Position numbers and translations under genes: made by a program. A stretch of 64,000 nt of DNA from Pseudarthrobacter oxydans (GTDB lineage: Bacteria; Actinomycetota; Actinomycetes; Actinomycetales; Micrococcaceae), in contig NZ_JABTYH010000009.1 of assembly GCF_013314975.1 (NCBI RefSeq), forward strand, positions 1-64,000. Reading direction: 5' to 3'. This document shows, in pieces, positions 24,373-33,353 of this stretch. Within the stretch, counting starts at the first letter, position 1. Every line of letters begins with the position of its first letter. Under the pieces are notes generated by a model. That model saw only the letters and a program-made list of their open reading frames with translations, was not told where the DNA came from and made no database searches.

Positions 24373-25051
24373 TTCACCCGACGCCCCGCGTCGCCCCGCC
24401 CACAACGCCCCCGTGCTGGTCATCGGGCTGGGACGGTTCGGTTCCTCCACGGCAGAGCAGCTGGTCAAGCAGGGCCGCGAGGTCCTCGCCATCGAACGGG
24501 ACAGGACCCTCGTCCAGAAATGGGCGCCGCTGCTCACCCACGTCGTGGAGGCTGACGCCACCAACATCGACGCACTCCGCCAGCTGGGCGCCCAGGAGTT
24601 CAGCTCGGCCGTCGTGGGGGTGGGCACGTCCATCGAATCCTCGGTGCTGATCACTGTCAACCTCGTGGACCTGGGCATCGAACACCTCTGGGTGAAGGCC
24701 ATTACGCCCTCCCACGGCAAAATCCTTACCCGCATCGGCGCCAACCATGTGATCTATCCGGAGGCCGACGCCGGCGTCCGGGCCGCGCACCTGGTCTCCG
24801 GCCGGATGCTGGACTTCATCGAATTCGACGACGACTTCGCCATCGTCAAGATGTACCCCCCGCGCGAAACGGTGGGATTCACGCTGGACGAATCCAAGGT
24901 CAGGTCCAAGTACGGCGTGACGATCGTTGGTGTGAAGTCACCGGGTGAGGACTTCACCTACGCCCGCCCGGAGACCAAGGTGTCCTCCCGGGACATGCTG
25001 ATCGTGTCCGGGCACGTGGACCTGCTGGAACGGTTCGCAGCCCGGCCCTAG
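24365..25051 (+). CDS. TrkA/KtrA-type potassium uptake regulator
   Basis: 228 aa with a TTG start at 24365 inside the transporter gene (8-bp overlap), preceded by GAGAGG. The RCK_N domain has the NAD/ATP-binding VIGLGRFGSSTAEQL motif and a conserved acidic residue at the end of the next strand (AIERD). A C-terminal RCK_C domain follows from about residue 145. It sits on the cytosolic face of the transporter and gates it. Coupled translation supports a 1:1 complex role. Confidence 0.9.
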   Translation: MASSPDAPRRPAHNAPVLVIGLGRFGSSTAEQLVKQGREVLAIERDRTLVQKWAPLLTHVVEADATNIDALRQLGAQEFSSAVVGVGTSIESSVLITVNLVDLGIEHLWVKAITPSHGKILTRIGANHVIYPEADAGVRAAHLVSGRMLDFIEFDDDFAIVKMYPPRETVGFTLDESKVRSKYGVTIVGVKSPGEDFTYARPETKVSSRDMLIVSGHVDLLERFAARP

Positions 25052-25064
25052 TTCCCGACGTGAG

Positions 25065-25898
25065 TCAGCCGAGCTGCCTGGTGATCTCGGCTGCGCGCTC
25101 CGCGGCGGCGCGGGCACCGGCGGCAATGATGGCGGGAAGGCCGCGCTCGTCGAACGTGGCGATGGCCCTCTCGGTGGTGCCGTTCGGGCTGGTCACGGCC
25201 TTGCGCAGCGCGGTGGGATCGGCGCCGGGCTCGGCGAGCATAAAGCCGGCTCCGGCCACCGTTTCCCGGGCGAGGAGAAGGGACAGTTCCGGGTCCAGGC
25301 CAAGCTCCCGGCCCGCTGCGGCCATTGCTTCAGCCAGGTAGAACGCGTACGCCGGTCCGGAACCGCTGATCGCAGAGAGCGCGTCCACCTGTTCCTCGGG
25401 GACCTCCACCACCGTCCCCGCACCGTGCAGGACATCCTTGACCCTCTTGAGCTGTTCAGGGGTGCAGCTGGTGCCCGGCGAGACCGACACCACGCCGCGG
25501 CCCAGCTTGGCCGGTGTATTGGGCATGGAGCGGATCACCGGCTGCCCTGCGGGCAGGGCCGCCTCAAGCTGGGCAATGGACACCGCCGCTGCCACGCTGA
25601 CCACCACCGTGGTGGGCGAGAGCGAGCTGCTGATTTCCCGCGCCAGCTCCGTGATGCCAACAGGCTTGACGCCCAGGATCACGACGCCGGATCCCTTGGT
25701 TGCCTGCTTGTTGTTGTCCGGCTCCTCTTCCCCGGCGATTGCGGTCACCCCGTGGTGCCGTTCCGCCAGCTCTGCGGCACGCTCTGCCCTCCGGACGGTT
25801 GCGACGACGTCCGCCGGATCCGTTCCGGATTCCAGCAGGCCACTCAGAATTGCTTCGTTCATGGATCCACAGCCAAGGAATGCGATTCGGTTGCTCAT
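25065..25898 (-). CDS. proC: Pyrroline-5-carboxylate reductase
   Basis: 277 aa, normal for ProC. It reduces 1-pyrroline-5-carboxylate to L-proline with NAD(P)H, the last step of proline synthesis. The N-terminal Rossmann motif FLGCGSMNEAI, the VKP segment and the C-terminal signature with ISGSGPAYAFYLAEAM and AGAGFML are present. Convergent with trkA. Its upstream region (25899-26098) contains a pair of 22-bp-period direct repeats. Confidence 0.94.
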   Translation of the reverse strand: MSNRIAFLGCGSMNEAILSGLLESGTDPADVVATVRRAERAAELAERHHGVTAIAGEEEPDNNKQATKGSGVVILGVKPVGITELAREISSSLSPTTVVVSVAAAVSIAQLEAALPAGQPVIRSMPNTPAKLGRGVVSVSPGTSCTPEQLKRVKDVLHGAGTVVEVPEEQVDALSAISGSGPAYAFYLAEAMAAAGRELGLDPELSLLLARETVAGAGFMLAEPGADPTALRKAVTSPNGTTERAIATFDERGLPAIIAAGARAAAERAAEITRQLG

Positions 25899-25989
25899 GG
25901 CTCCATCATTACAGTTCGGCCCGGCAAGCGCAGAAATCCATGACCCGGGGCGGACACGAAAAGGGTGGGAACTCGCCGAAACCCATTCA

Positions 25990-26030
25990 CAGGTGACTCA
26001 CATGTTGGGTGCAGGTGCCTCACAACTTGG
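25990..26030. repeat. Imperfect tandem repeat upstream of proC
   Basis: CAGGTGACTCACATGTTGG (25990-26008) and CAGGTGCCTCACAACTTGG (26012-26030) match at 16 of 19 positions with a 22-bp period, about two helical turns. They lie about 90-130 bp upstream of the proC start. A two-subunit regulator site is possible. Confidence 0.55.
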
Positions 26031-26098
26031 AGTCCTAACGTGGGTACTACCTCATTGAGGGTGCGAGTGATGCGGCAGGGATGGGGATCCCTGCCAGG

Positions 26099-26153
26099 GT
26101 ACCGGCGTCCGGCAACAGGTTTTCCCCCATTTTCCTGTTGCCGACGCCGGTAC
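26099..26153 (-). terminator. Strong hairpin after ppx-like gene
   Basis: Arms 26099-26119 and 26134-26153 pair over 20 bp with a single bulged base, around a 14-nt loop with T-runs at both ends. It lies 18 bp beyond the stop of the minus-strand phosphatase gene and should end that operon. Confidence 0.85.
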
Positions 26154-26171
26154 TTCCCTTTTAAGGAGTTC

Positions 26172-27161
26172 CTAGACCGCGGCTTCGACAGTCTGCGGCG
26201 GGGCCAGGTGGGGTGCGAGCTCCAGGGGCCCGGAAAACACCAGCTGGTCCAGCCGGCGGAGGATGAGGCCCTCGCGCAAGGCCCAGGGGCAGATCCTCAG
26301 CTTTTTGAACTTGAAGAGTTCCAGTGCGGCCTCCGCCACAAGCGCTCCGGCCAGCAGCTGGTGGGCGCGGGCTTCGGAGACGCCCGGCAGGTGCAGCCGG
26401 TCCTCGACCTTCATGGCCGAGATCCGCTGCGCCCAGACCCCCAGGTCCGAAGCCTGCAGCTCGCGCTTGACGTAGGGGCCGGCCGCGCTGGGGGCGGCCC
26501 CGGCGATCCGTGCCAGGGAGCGGAAGGTCTTGGACGTTCCCGCCACCACGTTGGCCCGGCCCAACCCGTCGAATTCCCGGACCGCAGGCTTGAGGGTGGC
26601 GCGGATGTACCGCCGCAACTCCTTGACGCTCTTGGCCGACGGCGGATCTTCGGACAGCCAGTCCCGCGTGAGCCGGCTGGCACCCAGCGGCACGGACGTG
26701 GCCACTTCCGGAAGCTCATCCTGGCCGAAGGCCATCTCAAAGGAGCCGCCGCCGATGTCCAGGTTGAGAATGGGTCCGGCACCCCACCCATGCCAGCGCC
26801 TGACGGCGAAGAAGGTCATGGATGCTTCTTCGCTGCCGGTGAGTTCCTGAAGGGTCACGGTGGTTTCGTGCTTGACCCGGGCCAGGACCTCGGGGCCGTT
26901 GGTGGCCTCGCGGATGGCTGACGTACAGAAGGCCAGGAGGTCTTCGGCCTTGTGCCTGGCCGCAAACTCCCAGGCTTCAAGGACGAACTCGGTGAGCTCG
27001 TGCTGGCCGGCGTCATTGATGCTGCCGTCCGGTTCCAGGTATTGGACCAGGGACAGCGGCCGCTTGTGCGAGGCGAAGGGCACCGGCCGCGCACCGGGGT
27101 GGGCATCCACCAGGAGGAGGTGGACAGTATTGGACCCGATATCGAGGACGCCTAGCCGCAT
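26172..27161 (-). CDS. Ppx/GppA-family phosphatase
   Basis: 329 aa from the ATG at 27161 (MRLGVLDIGSNTVHLL); an upstream extension in the same frame only shadows the preceding gene. The ASKHA-fold motifs are LDIGSNT at the N-terminus and LDIGGGSFE in the middle. The family hydrolyses exopolyphosphate and/or the pppGpp 5'-phosphate; this short form lacks the C-terminal HD domain of long Ppx. It follows the SseB-like gene by 7 bp and is probably in one operon with it. Confidence 0.9.
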   Translation of the reverse strand: MRLGVLDIGSNTVHLLLVDAHPGARPVPFASHKRPLSLVQYLEPDGSINDAGQHELTEFVLEAWEFAARHKAEDLLAFCTSAIREATNGPEVLARVKHETTVTLQELTGSEEASMTFFAVRRWHGWGAGPILNLDIGGGSFEMAFGQDELPEVATSVPLGASRLTRDWLSEDPPSAKSVKELRRYIRATLKPAVREFDGLGRANVVAGTSKTFRSLARIAGAAPSAAGPYVKRELQASDLGVWAQRISAMKVEDRLHLPGVSEARAHQLLAGALVAEAALELFKFKKLRICPWALREGLILRRLDQLVFSGPLELAPHLAPPQTVEAAV

Positions 27162-27168
27162 GGTGCAA

Positions 27169-27588
27169 TTATTGCTCGTCAGCCCGCTTGAAGTCGCGCT
27201 TGATGTTGGCCACGCCCTCGGGGTTGATCTCGAATCCGTAGGCTGCGCCCGGGTTGATGACCATTCCCAGTTCGTCACCGATGTTCGCGATGATGGCCGC
27301 ACCCTGGGTGCCCAGCACGTTGGGCGCAGCTTCGAGGTACTGCTGGTCCACGCGGCTGGGGTGCGAGAAGACGGCGAGGACGGGGTCGCCGTCGGCATTG
27401 CCCAGGACCAGGGGCTCCACCTGGGAGTCCTCGCCCTCGATGCCGTCCGAACTGATGATGTAGACCTCGCTGTTCAGGAAGGACAGGATGACGTCTACCG
27501 GGCTGGCGTCAGGCTGCCCGCCCTTCGCGAGCTTTTCCTCGAGGTCGTTGAGGGGCTGGAGATCCGTGTGCGCTGGCTGTTCAGTCAT
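27169..27588 (-). CDS. SseB-like domain protein
   Basis: 139 aa, acidic and soluble. The segments LEEKLAKG, VYIISSDG, VLAVFSHPSRV and GMVINPGAAYGFEINPEGV fit the SseB N-terminal domain (PF07179-like). The cellular role of such proteins in actinobacteria is unknown. It lies 50 bp downstream of topA and 7 bp upstream of the ppx-like gene on the same strand. Confidence 0.8.
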   Translation of the reverse strand: MTEQPAHTDLQPLNDLEEKLAKGGQPDASPVDVILSFLNSEVYIISSDGIEGEDSQVEPLVLGNADGDPVLAVFSHPSRVDQQYLEAAPNVLGTQGAAIIANIGDELGMVINPGAAYGFEINPEGVANIKRDFKRADEQ

Positions 27589-27638
27589 CCCCCTACCCGA
27601 TCACGATCCAGTGCCCCATGCAAACCCCGTAACCACCG

Positions 27639-30365
27639 CTACTTCTTGGCGGTGGCCTTCTTCTTGGCCGGGGCCTTGCGGGTGGCCGTACGCTTCACCG
27701 GACCCTTGGCACGCTTCTCCGCTAGCAGTTCCACGGCCTGTTCACGCGTCAGCTCCTCCAGGGAGGTTGCCCGAGGAACGGTGATATTGGTGATCCCGTC
27801 GGTGATGTAGGGGCCGAAGCGGCCCTCCTTCACCACGATGTTCTTCTCCGACACCGGGTCGGGGCCGAACTCCGCCAGCGGCGGGACGGCGGCCCGGGCG
27901 CCACGCTGCTTCGGCTGGGAGTAGATCTCCAGCGCCTGGTCCAGGGTGATGGTGAAGATCTCTTCCTCGGAGCCGATGGACCGGGAGTCGGTCCCCTTCT
28001 TGAGGTAGGGGCCAAACCGGCCGTTCTGCACCGTGATGAGGTTGCCTTCGGCGTCCTCGCCCAGGGCGCGGGGCAGGCTCATGAGCTGCAGCGCCTCGTC
28101 AAGGGTGACTGACTCCACGGTCATGGACTTGAACAGCGAGCCGGTGCGGGGTTTGGCCTTGACCGGCTTCTTCGGCGGCTTGGGCTTGCCGTTCTTGTAG
28201 TACTCCACCGGCTGGGCGGCGATCTGTTCCTCGGTCATCTCCGGGATGACCTCGGTGACGTAGGCGCCGTATCGGCCGTTCTTGGCAACCACCGTATGCC
28301 CAGTGTGCGGATCGGTGCCCAGTACCCGCTCCTCGGGGGCAGCGGTTTCCATCAGCTCAATGGCCTTGGCAGCGGTCAGCTCGTCCGGAGCCAGGTCCTC
28401 GGGCACGTTGGCCCGGGGCGACTCCACGATCTCCCCGGTCTTCGGGTCGACAGTGGCGGCCGAGCTCTCCAGGTACGGGCCGAACTTGCCAACCCGCAGC
28501 GTGATCTCATCCGTGATGGGGATGGAGTTGATTTCGCGGGCGTCGATCTCCCCCAGGTTGTTCACGATGCTCAGCAGGCCCGGGTCCGAGTCTTCCCCGA
28601 AGTAGAAGTGGCGGAGCCAGGAGGCGCCCACGGCCTGGCCGTTGGCGATCTTGTCCAGGTCGCCTTCCATGTCCGCGGTGAACTCGTAGTCAACGTAGTC
28701 GCTGAAGTGCTGCTCCAGCAGGCGGATCACCGAGAAGGCGATCCAGCTGGGGACCAGCGCAGAACCCTGTTTCCGGACGTATCCGCGGTCCTGGATGGTG
28801 GAGATGGTGGAGGCGTAGGTGGACGGGCGGCCGATGCCCCTCTTCTCCAGCTCGGCGGTCAGTGACGCTTCGGTGTAGCGCGGCGGCGGCGAGGTTTCGT
28901 GGCCCACTGCCAGGATCTCGGAGGCCGTGAGGGCATCGCCCTTGGCCACGTTGGGCAGCCGGCGGGCGTCGTCGGAATCGTCGTCTCCGCGGGTCTCGTC
29001 CTTGCCTTCCTCGTAAGCTGCGAGGAAGCCGGGGAACGTGATCACGGTGCCGGAGGCCGAGAACTCGGCATCCCGGCCGTCCGCAGCGACGGCACCCAGC
29101 CGGATGGTCGCCGTCGAGCCCTTGGCATCGGCCATCTGGGACGCAACGGTGCGCTTCCAGATGAGTTCATACAGGCGGAATTCGTCGCCCGAGAGCTGCT
29201 TGGCCACCTGGGCCGGGGTGCGGAACGAGTCGCCGGCGGGGCGGATGGCCTCGTGCGCTTCCTGCGCGTTGGCTGCCTTGCCGGTGTACACGCGCGGTGA
29301 CTGCGGGATGTACTCCGGGCCGTACAGCTCGGACGCCTGGCGCCGCGCGGCGGTGAGGGCTTCGTCGCTCAGCGCGGAGGAGTCCGTACGCATATAGGTG
29401 ATGTAGCCGTTTTCGTACAGCCGCTGGGCCACCTGCATGGTGCTCTTGGAGGAGAAACGCAGCTTGCGGCCGGCCTCCTGCTGCAGCGTAGAGGTGGTGA
29501 AGGGCGCAGCCGGGCGCCGGGTGTACGGCTTGGTGTCGACGGACCGGACGGTGAACGAAGCGTCCTGCAGCCCTGCCGCCAGGGACGCAGCCAGCTCCTC
29601 GTTCAGGTGGGCAACGTTCTTCGACGTCAGGACGCCGTCGTCGTTGAAGTCCCGGCCGCTGGCCACCTTCGCCCCGTCCACGGCGGCGAGCTTGGCCTTG
29701 AAGGACCCGGCGTCGGCGCCGAACTGGCCCGTGAGGTCCCAGTAGGAGGCGGCTTTGAAGGCCATTCGCTCGCGTTCGCGGTCCACCACCATACGGGTCA
29801 CCACGGACTGCACGCGGCCGGCGGACAGGCCGCGGGCCACCTTGCGCCACAGCACCGGGGAGATTTCGTAGCCGTAGAGGCGGTCCAGGACGCGGCGGGT
29901 CTCCTGGGCGTCCACCAGCGCGGTGTCCACATCGCGCAGGTTGCCCATGGCGCGCTGGATGGCTTCCTTCGTGATTTCGCCGAAGGTCATCCGGTACACC
30001 GGGACCTTGGGCTTGAGCACTTCCAGCAGGTGCCACGCGATGGCTTCGCCCTCGCGGTCCCCATCGGTTGCGAGATAAAGTTCGTCGGCGTCCTTGAGCG
30101 CGGCCTTAAGCTCAGTGACCTTTTTCTTCTTGTCCGCGGACACCACGTAGTAGGGCTTGAAGTCGTGATCGATGTCGACGGCGAACTTGCCCACCGACGT
30201 TTTCTTCAGCTCGGCGGGGAGCTCGGATGGCTGCGGCAGGTCGCGGATGTGACCAATGGAGGCCTCTACGATGAAGCCCTCGCCGAGGTACTTGGCGATG
30301 GTCTTGCTCTTGGCCGGAGACTCCACAATCACGAGTTTCTTGCCGGTTTTGGCCTTGCTTGGCAC
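27639..30365 (-). CDS. topA: DNA topoisomerase I
   Basis: 908 aa from a GTG at 30365, six bases after AGGAG; the in-frame ATG at 30407 lacks a site. It relaxes negative supercoils. The N-terminal Toprim domain opens with KLVIVESPAKSKTI and has DGDREGEAIAWH. The active-site Tyr is about residue 324 in ITYMRTDSS. The C-terminal half carries repeated GRFGPYL/GRYGAYV-type TopoI_C_rpt modules rather than zinc fingers, and the last 20 residues are Lys-rich, as in other actinobacteria. Confidence 0.96.
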   Translation of the reverse strand: MPSKAKTGKKLVIVESPAKSKTIAKYLGEGFIVEASIGHIRDLPQPSELPAELKKTSVGKFAVDIDHDFKPYYVVSADKKKKVTELKAALKDADELYLATDGDREGEAIAWHLLEVLKPKVPVYRMTFGEITKEAIQRAMGNLRDVDTALVDAQETRRVLDRLYGYEISPVLWRKVARGLSAGRVQSVVTRMVVDRERERMAFKAASYWDLTGQFGADAGSFKAKLAAVDGAKVASGRDFNDDGVLTSKNVAHLNEELAASLAAGLQDASFTVRSVDTKPYTRRPAAPFTTSTLQQEAGRKLRFSSKSTMQVAQRLYENGYITYMRTDSSALSDEALTAARRQASELYGPEYIPQSPRVYTGKAANAQEAHEAIRPAGDSFRTPAQVAKQLSGDEFRLYELIWKRTVASQMADAKGSTATIRLGAVAADGRDAEFSASGTVITFPGFLAAYEEGKDETRGDDDSDDARRLPNVAKGDALTASEILAVGHETSPPPRYTEASLTAELEKRGIGRPSTYASTISTIQDRGYVRKQGSALVPSWIAFSVIRLLEQHFSDYVDYEFTADMEGDLDKIANGQAVGASWLRHFYFGEDSDPGLLSIVNNLGEIDAREINSIPITDEITLRVGKFGPYLESSAATVDPKTGEIVESPRANVPEDLAPDELTAAKAIELMETAAPEERVLGTDPHTGHTVVAKNGRYGAYVTEVIPEMTEEQIAAQPVEYYKNGKPKPPKKPVKAKPRTGSLFKSMTVESVTLDEALQLMSLPRALGEDAEGNLITVQNGRFGPYLKKGTDSRSIGSEEEIFTITLDQALEIYSQPKQRGARAAVPPLAEFGPDPVSEKNIVVKEGRFGPYITDGITNITVPRATSLEELTREQAVELLAEKRAKGPVKRTATRKAPAKKKATAKK

Positions 30366-30501
30366 GGTGCTCCTACAGAAAAAGGTTGCTCGGGCAGATG
30401 CGCCCATACTGGCCTAGTTCACCATATTTTGCAGAAATGTGCGCATCCATGTGGAAAAGAAGGGGGTTCTGCCGGGCGCCGCCGGCGCCTTGCTCCGCGC
30501 C

Positions 30502-32163
30502 TTATCCGGCGGCAGGGATCAGGAAGCCGTCCCGCACCAGATTGGCCACATCGGCGAGCAGCCGGCCCCGGAAGGAACCGGCGTCGAACCCGTCCCCGCC
30601 TGCCATCCCGCCGCCGAGCAGCGCCTCCAGGGCACCGGCAATCTGCCCGGCGGAAAGGTCGCCGTCGCAGGCCGACACGAAGCCTGCCAGCTCGGTGCTC
30701 AGCAGGTTTGTCCGGCGCAGGCCCGCGCCCTGCCGGAGCAGGATCACGCCCGGATGCTCCGCTCCCGGGCGCTGGTGGCGCTCCTCCGTGACATCCTCGG
30801 CCACCAGCAGGTGCGCTTCCTCGAGGCTGTGCGCGGCCAGCCAGTCGATGCGTTCGACGGCGGTGCCCAGGTGGGGGCCGATGGGCTGCTCGATGGGGTA
30901 GGTGATTTCCTCGAACCGGCTGAAGGTGCCCTGCCCGGGTGCCGGCGGCCGCCGGAGCCAGACCATGCCGAAGCCGATGCCCTCCACGTTCCTCGACTCG
31001 AAGTCCGCCAGGTAGGCCGCGTAAGCGTCCCGGTAGTGCTGCCGGTCCCGGCCCTCGGAGGCGTCCTGCAGCCAGGTTTCCGCGTACTGTTCCGGCCCCA
31101 CCTGCTCGCGCTGGATGAACCAGGCGTCCGTGTCCGGCCGGACCCACGTCCGCGGGCGCTCCTGCCACCCGGTTCCGGCCGCCACTTCCCAGTTCCCCAG
31201 CATCTGCGCGGTGCCGCCGGGGGCCAGGATCCCGGGCAGATCAGCAACCAGCGAGGCAACAATCGCATCGCCCGGAAGGCCGCCGTCGCGGTAGGTGAAC
31301 TGCTCCGCGGCAGCCTCCCCTGCGCTCCGCGGCGTGATCACGAACGGAGGATTGGACACCACCAGCCCAAATTCCTCGCCTGCCACGGGGTCCAGGAGTG
31401 AGCCGAGGCGCAGGCTCACCCTGTCCTCCAGCCGGGACGGGTCAACGGACAGGGCCGCGGCGTTGAGCAGGATGTTGAAGCGCGTGAAAGCAAGTGCCCG
31501 TTCGGAGATGTCCGTGGCCGTGACGTGCTCGCAGTGGTGGAGCAGGTGGAAGGCCTGGATGCCGCATCCCGTGCTGAGGTCCAGGGCGCGTCCGGTATGG
31601 CGGCGGACGGTGGTCTGCACCAGGGTGGTGGACGCCTGGCCGATGCCGAGCACGTGGTCGTGCCGCAGCACCCCCGCCTGCTGGTGTGCGGCCAGGTCGC
31701 TCGCCACCCAAAGCTCCGCACCCCCGCTGCCGTCTGTGTTGTTCCCGGAGGTGCCGGACCACCCGTACGGCCGCAGATCAGCCTTGGCGGCCAACAGGCC
31801 CGCGCCGGGTACGGGCTCAACAAGCCCCAGCGTGAGGAGCCCGTCGGCACCGATGCCCGGAAGGGCGGCGTCGAGCGTGTCCTTCGCCTGCGGCTCGGCA
31901 AGGAGCCAGAGGCGGACGACGGCGGCGAGCGCCGCGTTCCCTTCGTCCTGGCGCACAGCCCGGTCCACTGCCAGCAGGGCCGGAATGATCTGGTCCCGGT
32001 TCAGGGCCTCGGAAGCGGCGGCGCCCAGGAGCCTGGCGACGCCGTCGGGCGTGTAGTCCAGGCCCCGCAGATCGGCGGCGAGGGCCGTGAGCAGCTCCGG
32101 GAGGTCGCTGCGGGGTGCGTCCGGGGTGTTGCCGGCGGTGAACTCGTATGGGGATCTAGGCAC
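30502..32163 (-). CDS. Class I SAM-dependent methyltransferase, two-domain
   Basis: 553 aa from a GTG at 32163. An N-terminal region of about 160 residues is followed by a Rossmann methyltransferase core: SAM motif STGCGIQAFHLL and catalytic motif VVSNPPFVITPR, the NPPF type found in enzymes that methylate N6-adenine or glutamine side-chain nitrogen. About 170 further residues complete the protein. The substrate (rRNA, release factor or other protein) cannot be decided. It neighbours topA as in other actinobacterial genomes. Confidence 0.85.
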   Translation of the reverse strand: MPRSPYEFTAGNTPDAPRSDLPELLTALAADLRGLDYTPDGVARLLGAAASEALNRDQIIPALLAVDRAVRQDEGNAALAAVVRLWLLAEPQAKDTLDAALPGIGADGLLTLGLVEPVPGAGLLAAKADLRPYGWSGTSGNNTDGSGGAELWVASDLAAHQQAGVLRHDHVLGIGQASTTLVQTTVRRHTGRALDLSTGCGIQAFHLLHHCEHVTATDISERALAFTRFNILLNAAALSVDPSRLEDRVSLRLGSLLDPVAGEEFGLVVSNPPFVITPRSAGEAAAEQFTYRDGGLPGDAIVASLVADLPGILAPGGTAQMLGNWEVAAGTGWQERPRTWVRPDTDAWFIQREQVGPEQYAETWLQDASEGRDRQHYRDAYAAYLADFESRNVEGIGFGMVWLRRPPAPGQGTFSRFEEITYPIEQPIGPHLGTAVERIDWLAAHSLEEAHLLVAEDVTEERHQRPGAEHPGVILLRQGAGLRRTNLLSTELAGFVSACDGDLSAGQIAGALEALLGGGMAGGDGFDAGSFRGRLLADVANLVRDGFLIPAAG

Positions 32164-32226
32164 TGCCCAAGTTTAGTCCGGCGGGCACCGGAGGCCGGGG
32201 CGGCCGGCACCGGGTAGCGTTGAGGC

Positions 32227-32703
32227 ATGCCTTCGCGTTCTTCCGTCCTTCCGCGCGCCCGGCTCCGGCCCGCGCGGCGTGCCCGCCTGATGCCGTGGTC
32301 CGCCGTGTCCGCGGGTGCGGCGGCCCTTGTCCTGGCCGGGTGCTCCCCCGTTGTTTCCATCGAGAACGCGGACGTCCCGCAGTGGCAGGCCACGGCGCTG
32401 CCCCCGGTTCCGGGAGCGGTCCTTGAGGACGCCGGCAAAATCCTCAACCGGGACCGCATCATCAGGGAAGCCGCTGATGTCCCGGCGGGCCGCTACATCC
32501 TCACCGCCACGTGTGAGGGCGGCGGAAAGGCTTTCTTCGCCGTATCGCTGGACGGGAAGAAGCTGGCGGACGCCGGAGCAGCCTGCAACGGCAGCCGGGA
32601 ATCCACAAAAATCACCCTGCCGGATGCCGGCACACTGGAGATCAGCACGTACAGCGTGGACGCACCCCTCATTTACGCCTACCGGCTGGCGCCCGCGGAC
32701 TAA
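32227..32703 (+). CDS. Putative lipoprotein A (paralog of next gene)
   Basis: 158 aa. A basic N-terminus, hydrophobic stretch and lipobox VLAGC (Cys39) mark a secreted lipoprotein; the ATG at 32290 would also give a workable signal. The mature C-terminal half (AGRYILTATCEGGG onward, ending IYAYRLAPAD) resembles the end of the next protein (GTYVLSLACRSQ, ending NYAYRLRLL), each with two spaced Cys residues that may pair. No family is recognised. Confidence 0.75.
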   Translation: MPSRSSVLPRARLRPARRARLMPWSAVSAGAAALVLAGCSPVVSIENADVPQWQATALPPVPGAVLEDAGKILNRDRIIREAADVPAGRYILTATCEGGGKAFFAVSLDGKKLADAGAACNGSRESTKITLPDAGTLEISTYSVDAPLIYAYRLAPAD

Positions 32704-32753
32704 CCGCCCTCCGTGCTCTGGCCCGCCGCCGCCGTCGGGCATACAGTCGGACT

Positions 32754-33338
32754 ATGCCCAGTGTGCGGACGGCCTCCGCGCCATCCACCGCCCCCACGGC
32801 CCCCGCTGGGGACGCACGGGTGCGGCCAGGGCGGAAGCCGGCCGCCGCCGTCGCCATTGCTGTGGCGGCCGCCGGGATGATGCTGGGCGGGTGTGAATAT
32901 ACGTACGACGACGGGCGGAACCTGCCCGGGCCCGTCGAGGCGGAAGCGACGCGCCTTCCCGGGCCGGTGTTCACCCGCGACCCCCTGCAGAACGATCCCG
33001 TCAGCGAGGAGGAAACCGGCGCATGGGCGGCCCGCACGCTTCCCGACCCCGGGCAGCCGGTGGCCTCCGCCGGAGCGGGACTTGTGGCCGTGGGCAACGT
33101 CCGGACCGAATCCACTCCGGTGCTGGGGACGGGCACCTACGTGCTGTCCCTGGCGTGCCGCAGCCAGCGGCGCGTGACCTTCACGGTCCGCAGCGAATCG
33201 CTGACGCTGGTGGACCTGGGGCTCCGGTGCGGGATCAACAGGGAGAACGTCATCTATCTTTCGTCGGAAACAGCGCTCACCATCAGGGTGGAGGCCAGGA
33301 CAGGCGCGAACTACGCCTACCGGCTGCGGCTTCTCTGA
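32754..33338 (+). CDS. Putative lipoprotein B (paralog of previous gene)
   Basis: 194 aa. The signal sequence ends in lipobox MLGGC (Cys47). The middle is Pro/acidic rich (NLPGPVEAE, EEETGAWAA). The C-terminal domain (about 120-194) repeats the pattern of lipoprotein A: YVL.LAC, V.F.V, two Cys, and a closing YAYRL. The two genes are 50 bp apart and co-directional, probably a tandem duplication. Function unknown; a cell-surface beta-sandwich is a guess. Confidence 0.75.
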   Translation: MPSVRTASAPSTAPTAPAGDARVRPGRKPAAAVAIAVAAAGMMLGGCEYTYDDGRNLPGPVEAEATRLPGPVFTRDPLQNDPVSEEETGAWAARTLPDPGQPVASAGAGLVAVGNVRTESTPVLGTGTYVLSLACRSQRRVTFTVRSESLTLVDLGLRCGINRENVIYLSSETALTIRVEARTGANYAYRLRLL

Positions 33339-33353
33339 CCTGGCTGCCTGTGC

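Noticed and set aside
26041..26170. Small bS22 ribosomal protein or BldC gene next to proC, as found in other actinobacteria
   Set aside because: The region was read on both strands; no Lys/Arg-rich short frame or BldC-like helix-turn-helix is present here.
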